Shown here: piece after piece, positions 13,788-19,322 of the stretch
Layout: each line of letters begins with the position of its first letter
Position numbering within the stretch: position 1 is the stretch's first letter
Source: Isohypsibius dastychi
Lineage: Eukaryota; Tardigrada; Eutardigrada; Parachela; Isohypsibiidae
Assembly (NCBI GenBank): GCA_034696485.1
Contig: JAQIWT010000489.1
Span: forward strand, 1-19,322
Direction of reading: 5' to 3'
Length of the DNA stretch: 19,322 nucleotides
Made by a program: the position numbers and the translations under genes
Notes under the pieces: generated by a model
Databases searched by the model: none
Told to the model about the DNA's origin: nothing
What the model saw: only the letters and a program-made list of their open reading frames with translations

Positions 13788-14392
13788 TTCTTTGCGGTTG
13801 AATCAGATGAAATGCGTTTTTTTGTTACCTATTTGGTATTTCGTTAAACTTGTTGATCTATACCAGTGTCTTTCCCCACTTTTCGGTTTCACACCATTAA
13901 CTGGAAGTGAGATGTCTTAGTTGATACTCAAATACGTCGGTTAGCTGACACTAGAACGGCTGGTCATAAAATAACTTGAATTGAAGTCCAAGCTATCTAA
14001 CAGATAAACTGGATATCATCTTCAATAAATGTGCAGCTTCAAAATTTTATATCGGCACCACGATCGTTGAACACGGAAAACACCGTATTTAGTAAAAACG
14101 GTAGTTTATAGGTAAGACTATAACTATGCTGAATAACTATGCTGAATAACAATGGCGGAGTTGGTTGTATGTGGTGTTTTAAGATTCTTATAAGTGCACC
14201 AGCAGACCCCCACGCGAACGGTCAAAAATTTCAATGACCTAAAATATTCACAGGGGTTAGGTTTATGGCAGTTTTATAAACCTCCACGACTGCTAAATGT
14301 GTTCATGGTACGAACGCAGTGACATACTGTACACTGAGTCAAATCACATCAACATGCACTCGTAAGACACTGCTCCGAGAAGTTAATAGTTT
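13787..14392. other. Convergent 3' intergenic region
   Basis: The enolase (plus) and SPAG16-like (minus) genes converge here, so both 3' UTRs lie in these 606 bp. AATAAA at 14024-14029 fits the plus-strand gene. I see no AATAAA on the minus strand. A 13-bp unit, TAACTATGCTGAA, is tandemly repeated at 14121-14146 and followed by a partial third copy (TAAC). No gene is seen. Confidence 0.55.
14121..14150. repeat. 13-bp tandem repeat, 2.3 copies
   Basis: TAACTATGCTGAA occurs twice head to tail at 14121-14133 and 14134-14146, then TAAC. The two copies are identical, which points to recent slippage. Confidence 0.9.
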
Positions 14393-17300
14393 TTAACTCC
14401 ACAGATACAAATTTCCTGTCTCGTCACCGCTCAGAAGATATTCCCCCCAAATGTCCCACGAAACGCTGGTGGCGCATGTTTGATGTGATGGGTACACGGT
14501 ACTTGTGCCTGAATCGAGATCCCAAAAATTGACCTGACCGTTATTGAGAGCGAGTGCGAGCATGTGGCAGGAGCTGTCGAAATTCATGGCACAGGTCAGC
14601 TGCGGTGCATAGTTGGCCAAGCTGATTGGTTTTCCAAGTTGTCGGAGATCCCAGATTTTGACTTCACAGTCATATTTCAAAGTTGTGGCCATAACGTAGC
14701 CCTACCAAATAGCTTGTGAATCGTCCCCTGTGCGTGCACAAGTACTTACATTGAGACCGACTTTGGCGATACGAATGGGCATGTCTTGCTGGAATAACAC
14801 TGTGTGGGTCTCCTGAAAGGGGAACCGTATTTGCGGGGCCAGAATGATGTAGCTTCTGTCAGCCTACTGAACGCATATCCCAAAGTCGTATCTGACCATC
14901 TTCCGAGGCGGACATGAGTGTATTGGAAAACGGTATGACTTGGCAGTTTGATATACATCCAGAGTGCCCCGCCTTTTTTCGAGACCACCTCGAAAATGTC
15001 GATCGCCGTCTTTCGCTGTTAAGATCCCACAGCGACAATCTGCCATCTTCACATCCAGTCACCAACATGTCTCCAGCCGAGTGAAAAGACAGTGCCGACA
15101 CTGAAAAAGTGCTATATTCGATTGTTGTAGACCAGACATGCATTTATCGATTTTACCAGCACTGAAATGTGAAAATTTAGTCTTTCGGTCGCCAGTTTCG
15201 GCATGCCATATGTTCACGATGTGGTCCATTCCCCCGGTTCCAAAGAGTTTTCCACTAGGATGATATTCACAGCGCTGAATCGCTCCATCATGACCCGCGC
15301 CGACTAAGATGGGCTTGCTCAGTGACGTAATATTCCAGACCTTCCATTTGCCATCCGCGCTTGTAGACACAGCATTATGCTCAAGTTGACTAACTGAGAT
15401 ACTATCAGAATAAGGCAAGTAAATCAGTGCTTTAAATGATTCACAGGTAGTAACGTACTCAGTAACGGCATTTTCATGCGCTTGGATTTTCATCGTAACC
15501 GCCATGCCACCCTTCAGCATTTGTATAGGCTTTCGTCGGAACATAACAGCTTGTGGATGACATCCTTGATAGGTCGGCAGAGTAGAATCTTTGTTATTAG
15601 CTTGAGTTTGTTTTCCAAAATTGATGGTCACTGGTTTTGACCTTTTGAGCTCGTTGATTTGCACGTTGCGTTTACTAAGCTGTAATCTCAGTTCGTGGCT
15701 AAGTTTTCGGAGACCCTTTTGGCTGAGACTCAGTTTTCGGAATGATTCGGCCAACTCTTCATAATTTGCTGGACTCATTTCTTGCATTCTATCGCGCACA
15801 TGCATGCATAAGTCTGAAGATGAATTGGTAAACCAAAAGATTCAACTCACTTTTCCAGTCGTTTTCGTAGTTCCTCGTTCTTAGCCTCGTATCGTTTTGA
15901 ATTCAGAACCATGAAGCGCAGGTTCAAATGGCTTCGATTGATTTTTTTGGCCTCCCGACTGAGAACTAAAGCTATGTATTTTGACAAGATCACGTTTACA
16001 GTATGAGACAGGGCAAACGAATTTAGATCTAACGACGACGATCGAGTATTTTTAACATTTCTGTTTAAATGTCATTGGTGCGACGGTAGCGAAGTAAAGT
16101 TAGCCGAGAATGTGCACGAGGAAATAAATCTGAGTTCGTTTTTTGAGTCTGGCATAATTTTGCCATTATGTTATGGCCCAAGGATTTCAGTCTGTATCAC
16201 GAAGTGAGCACTCGTGGAATTAAGGGGTAGTAAGTTTCTGGACGCACGTAGGAAAGATGTCACACAAGCAGTATGAAGTTTTTGGGTAGATGTTATATGT
16301 TTGCCCTATACCGACGAATAAAAGACAATGAGCAATCGTTGTCTTACTTAGCACGTCTCTGTGTCTTCTTGTAGTCATTTAGAAGCAGTGTATGACTTCT
16401 GAATAGATCCAAAAATTGCTTTGCCCCACGATAAGGTACGGTGCCATGGGGAATCGCTTGACATCTCTCTTCGTGATGTTGCCACCTATATTCATCGTTA
16501 AACCCGGCAATCAGTATATCAAGTGCTCTTACCATTCCTGATTGAGACACTGTGCCGTTTGTTCCATTTTATGATCTTTCAGATACTGTCTCACGCATTC
16601 GTGAGCATTACCCATTTGATCAAGATGAAGCTTCCTCTGATCAGTGCTGTCACCTGGCTTCCTCGATACGTGATGAACGGTCGACGGGCCAAAATTTAGG
16701 ATGAACTTACCGGTGTTAATGATGGTATGACAGCTTTTCTCAGATGATAGTAGTCTTCGATCAATTTTTCGTCGTATTCTATCAGAGCAACAATATACGG
16801 AGCAACCATATAGAAACATGCAATTTTAGACTGGTTGTACCCGTCTGAACCAGTTCTGCAGGATCAATCAACTTGTATGTTTTAGGAGTATCAAGAGCCT
16901 CTGCGTTTGTGGATTCATCTGGAGATGGACAAATGTAAAAAAATTGCAATCCGTATTCATGGCATACTCACGCATGAAATGCATGCCCTGAACTTCTCCG
17001 ACATGGAGAGGTTCGTCGGTCGGCCGGGCGCAGAGAAGATCTGCATATTTCATTTGCTTAAGCAGCAGGGAAGGTCTGTTTTCGAGGGCTCGAAGAGTTT
17101 CTTTATTCAGAGCCTCAGTTGCTTCTCTGTTCAAGCCAGTCTGCTGGTTGGGTGTTTTTTGTCCGATAGCATTGAGAGTTCCTTCACTGCCGGATTTTTC
17201 AAAAGTCGGCCGTCCGTTACATAATATCCTCGCGGTCAGCGCAGGAACACGTAAACTCTGGCCAGACGGAGTGGCAATTTTGAAACATGTTCGACGACCC

Positions 17301-18842
17301 TCCAACTTCTCACCCAGTGTATTTCTTCGGCTACAGTTGTCGTTGGCATTGATCAGCTTTTTGCAAAATAGATTTTGCGGGAAACGAAGCTGTTTCACGT
17401 CGAAACGTTTTGTTGCTCTTCCATTGGAACAAGCTGCGTTATCCTCTGCATTTGTCGTTGATTGATCAAGGCGCAGGACCTGAGCCGCAACTTCGCTGGG
17501 GTACTGCCTAAAGAAGCTTTCCGTTACCCATTTCAGTGCAAGCCGATTCTACTGGCAGCTGTATGCTTATTCTTCGATCACCAAGAATTTTAATTAATTA
17601 ATTGGTACCAAACAGATTTCAAAGATATATTTGATTAAATAACAAATCAGTAATCAGTGTGGATGCTGACCGTCGACGGAGTTATGGAGGTTTTAGGTTT
17701 CACTGCCTACTCCTATTCTGTGAGCCTATTGGTCCTGACCTCCAACGGATGTTTGAGGTTTAAACTGGGCCTTAACCGTCGACGGAGGTTTGAGGTTCGA
17801 GGTTTGCCCACTCTTGCGCTGTGGGAGTCCTGACCATAGATTTTTATACCTTCTCTGTGTACTTTAGACAAACCAAGCCCAGCCAACGGTTTCTTCTAAA
17901 CAAATTCTGGAAAAAAACCTCTTTTCTTTTCTCACGGAAAATTTCGCGGAAAACTCGGACCCAGCGAGACTGCTTGGAAAAAAGCGAACAAAACGTGGTT
18001 TGCGGGGACAAAATGCCCGTACGTCCGAGCGTGACAGGCATATCGGAATGTGTGGCAAACACACGCTTTCCGGGGATATTTCAGGTTGAACTTACTCACT
18101 CGTAGATGGGGTCAGCACCGCTCACTGACTTCCCACAAACACCGTAAGGTACTATCGTGTCATCGGAACTTGCGGCATCTTTATTATGAGTTTCTTGATT
18201 GATTAGCTCCTGAAATATGTTCTCCTCCAGATCAGCGACTGACTGAAACATCTCCGCTCTTTTATTCCGGTGGTTTATACTACAGGTTGGTTGAATGACG
18301 GTCACGCCTGTACTGCTTTTCGGGTACTGGGTTTCATCACCAGCGCACAGCTGTTCAAGATATTCACAAAATTGCTTGTTTGTTTCCGAACTTTGGTCCC
18401 CGATGTCGGCATCGTTACCTTTGGTCCCTTGTTCAATCAAGTTTTGATCATACTGATATCGATAGTCATAATTCGAATCAACTTTATCACCATCTGATCT
18501 GGATTTTTGATTATCAGAAACCTCGAGAAATATTTCCGATGGTATATTATATATCCTGCGTTCATAATCCTGCTGTTTGGCGATAGTCGGGACAACTTTT
18601 AGCACCTTTAAGACATTGTGCTTCTTCTTTGCATCCTTCACAACGTTTTCACAAGTACGGGATGTAGATTTAGTGAAAATGTCCTGGAGGTCGGTCACAG
18701 GTATGGGCGGTTTTGCTGGGATGAATTCTCGATAGCTTGAATGCCATTTCCGGTGTTCGGAGTCGAGTTCTGCTTCATCGCGATTTTGTTCAAATGTATG
18801 GAAATCATCATTGCGACCGGGGGCATCTGCAAAATACGACAT
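14393..18842 (-). CDS. SPAG16: SPAG16/PF20-type axonemal WD40 protein with long N-terminal extension
   Basis: Minus-strand exons: 18842-18100, 17507-16972, 16918-16841, 16778-16711, 16636-16533, 16485-16348, 15958-15851, 15788-15459, 15401-15157, 15100-14868, 14812-14750, 14701-14393. All junctions are GT-AG and in phase, giving about 984 residues. SPAG16/PF20 is a WD-repeat protein of the ciliary central apparatus needed for motility. Residues about 476-512 align with its LisH-like helix (ending LNQEW; family ...FQSEW). A coiled coil runs over about 550-650. Seven WD blades span about 690-984, with diagnostic matches: IPFSNTLMSASEDGQIRLWD against FPFSNTLLTSSADKTLSIWD, VKIWDLRQLGKPISL, MNFDSSCHMLALALNNGQV, and a terminal LYLWS stop like the family's VRTWS. 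Human SPAG16 is about 631 aa. Here about 370 extra residues precede the LisH region; they are disordered, acidic and without a known domain. The ATG at 18842 directly follows an in-frame TAG; a TTTTGCAG acceptor just downstream could instead mark an exon start. The first exons could belong to a separate gene, although the phases join. The C-terminal identification is firm; the N-terminal model is moderate. Confidence 0.85.
15959..16347 (-). other. 389-nt intron of the SPAG16-like gene
   Basis: Bounded by donor GCTAA|GTAAGA at 16347 and acceptor TTCTCAG|T at 15959. Joining the flanks gives KKTQRRAN followed by REAKKINRS, which keeps the family's coiled-coil continuous. Nothing else is seen in it. 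Confidence 0.65.
17508..18099 (-). other. 592-nt intron of the SPAG16-like gene, holding short repeats
   Basis: The donor CTACGA|GTGAGT at 18099 and the acceptor CTTCTTTAG|G at 17508 are both near consensus and phase-compatible (PIYE then QYPSEVAAQ). It holds TTAATTAATTAATT near 17590-17604 and the diverged repeat at about 17665-17800. Two long frames here on each strand show no coding character. Confidence 0.55.
17665..17800. repeat. Diverged short tandem repeat around CGTCGACGGAG
   Basis: ACCGTCGACGGAG appears near 17670 and again near 17775. Each is followed within a few bases by GAGGTT and related TTGAGGTT strings. A weaker middle copy (TGACCTCCAACGGATGTTTGAGGTT) lies near 17735. This looks like a decayed tandem array with a period of roughly 40-65 bp. 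Confidence 0.6.
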
Positions 18843-19322
18843 CTATTTTTTCAAACTGTTCAGCTTGGTTAATTCTATTGCTGCCGGCATTCTTGATCTG
18901 GAAGCTCATTCCCTGACAACATGGAAAGCCAGCTCAAAAAATTCCGAATTTTTCAACGGTTCTGTGCCCTGTAACGGAGAACCTCATGATTCACGCTGTG
19001 AAGCTGGAATTGGATGTAGCAGGAGGTATGATGGAGGAAGATCGCATAACATATCTTCAGGCGAGCTGACACGTATGCCACTCAACTGGAACGAGAACAG
19101 AAGTATTGCGAGCGTAATCATTCCGGGGGCATCTAATTCACGTGGAGAGTAACGCCAATGATGCGCTTAGGCCCTCCCCTTACCGGAGCGTGAATTCAAT
19201 CGATTTCCAGTCACTCATAGGGGCGTATTATAGGGGTGATTGGTTGGCGGCAGTTAATTTCTCATGGCCTCTCTCAGGCCTGGGTCGAGCGCGGCTCGCC
19301 TCGACATTTGAGGGGGGGGGGG
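18843..19322. other. Right flank, upstream of the SPAG16-like gene
   Basis: No gene can be supported. A plus-strand frame at 18811-19152 is open but overlaps the 5' end of the minus-strand gene, and its composition is not distinctive. The promoter of the minus-strand gene should lie here, but no clear motif is seen. CCGGGGGCATCT occurs at 18818-18829 and again at about 19122-19133. The window ends in G11. Confidence 0.4.
19312..19322. repeat. Terminal homopolymer G11
   Basis: The last eleven bases are all G. With the C13 run at 4806-4818, this shows that long G/C homopolymers occur here. It may also be where a contig or read set stops. Confidence 0.9.

Noticed and set aside
16529-16819. Minus-strand 96-codon frame as one exon of the SPAG16-like gene
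   Set aside because: It reads through an intron. A different frame (EYDEKLIEDYYHLRKAVIPS) upstream ends at a consensus GTAAGT and joins in phase to the LisH exon at 16636, which fits the family better.
18811-19152. Plus-strand 113-codon frame at the right edge
   Set aside because: It overlaps the 5' end of the minus-strand SPAG16-like gene and has no recognisable motif, so it is probably chance.
19000-19200. A third copy of the enolase-intron repeat near the right edge
   Set aside because: Only a short resemblance (GGGGGCATCT) is shared and the ordered conserved blocks are absent, so chance similarity is more likely.

Overview
This is eukaryotic nuclear DNA from an organism that builds motile cilia or flagella. 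The coding sequence is split by many very small GT-AG introns, mostly 47-74 nt, and two genes can be recognised by family. The enolase reads as animal-like in its central part (for example [10 protein letters not shown]), so a compact, small-intron metazoan is my best guess. I cannot name the organism, and a flagellate protist is not excluded.

Layout, left to right. (1) Positions 3-67 hold a perfect 17-bp inverted repeat. (2) Positions 443-2546 (minus) encode a coiled-coil protein from two exons separated by a 49-nt intron. (3) Positions 3187-6120 (minus) encode an unrecognised basic protein of about 694 aa from three exons; its 768-nt intron holds a C13 run and a block dense in ACGT. (4) A divergent intergenic region spans 6121-6853. 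(5) Positions 6854-10134 (plus) encode a protein of about 1021 aa with an acidic disordered N-terminal half and a long C-terminal coiled coil. (6) Positions 10445-13786 (plus) encode a complete 14-exon, 444-aa enolase. Twelve of its 13 introns are 54-67 nt; the fourth is 1302 nt and holds two diverged direct repeats of about 300 bp. (7) A convergent 3' region spans 13787-14392. (8) Positions 14393-18842 (minus) encode a SPAG16/PF20-type WD40 protein from 12 exons. It has seven WD blades ending exactly on the family's terminal W-S, plus an unusually long N-terminal extension. (9) The right flank shows no supportable gene and ends in G11.

How the genes may work together. SPAG16/PF20 is an axonemal central-apparatus protein. 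Enolase is known as a subunit of a central-pair complex in Chlamydomonas. The three unrecognised genes encode coiled-coil or disordered proteins of a kind common in cilia and centrioles. A ciliary gene neighbourhood is therefore a reasonable inference, but only SPAG16 and enolase are identified by sequence. All exon joins were made by hand from GT/AG sites and reading phase, with no transcript data.
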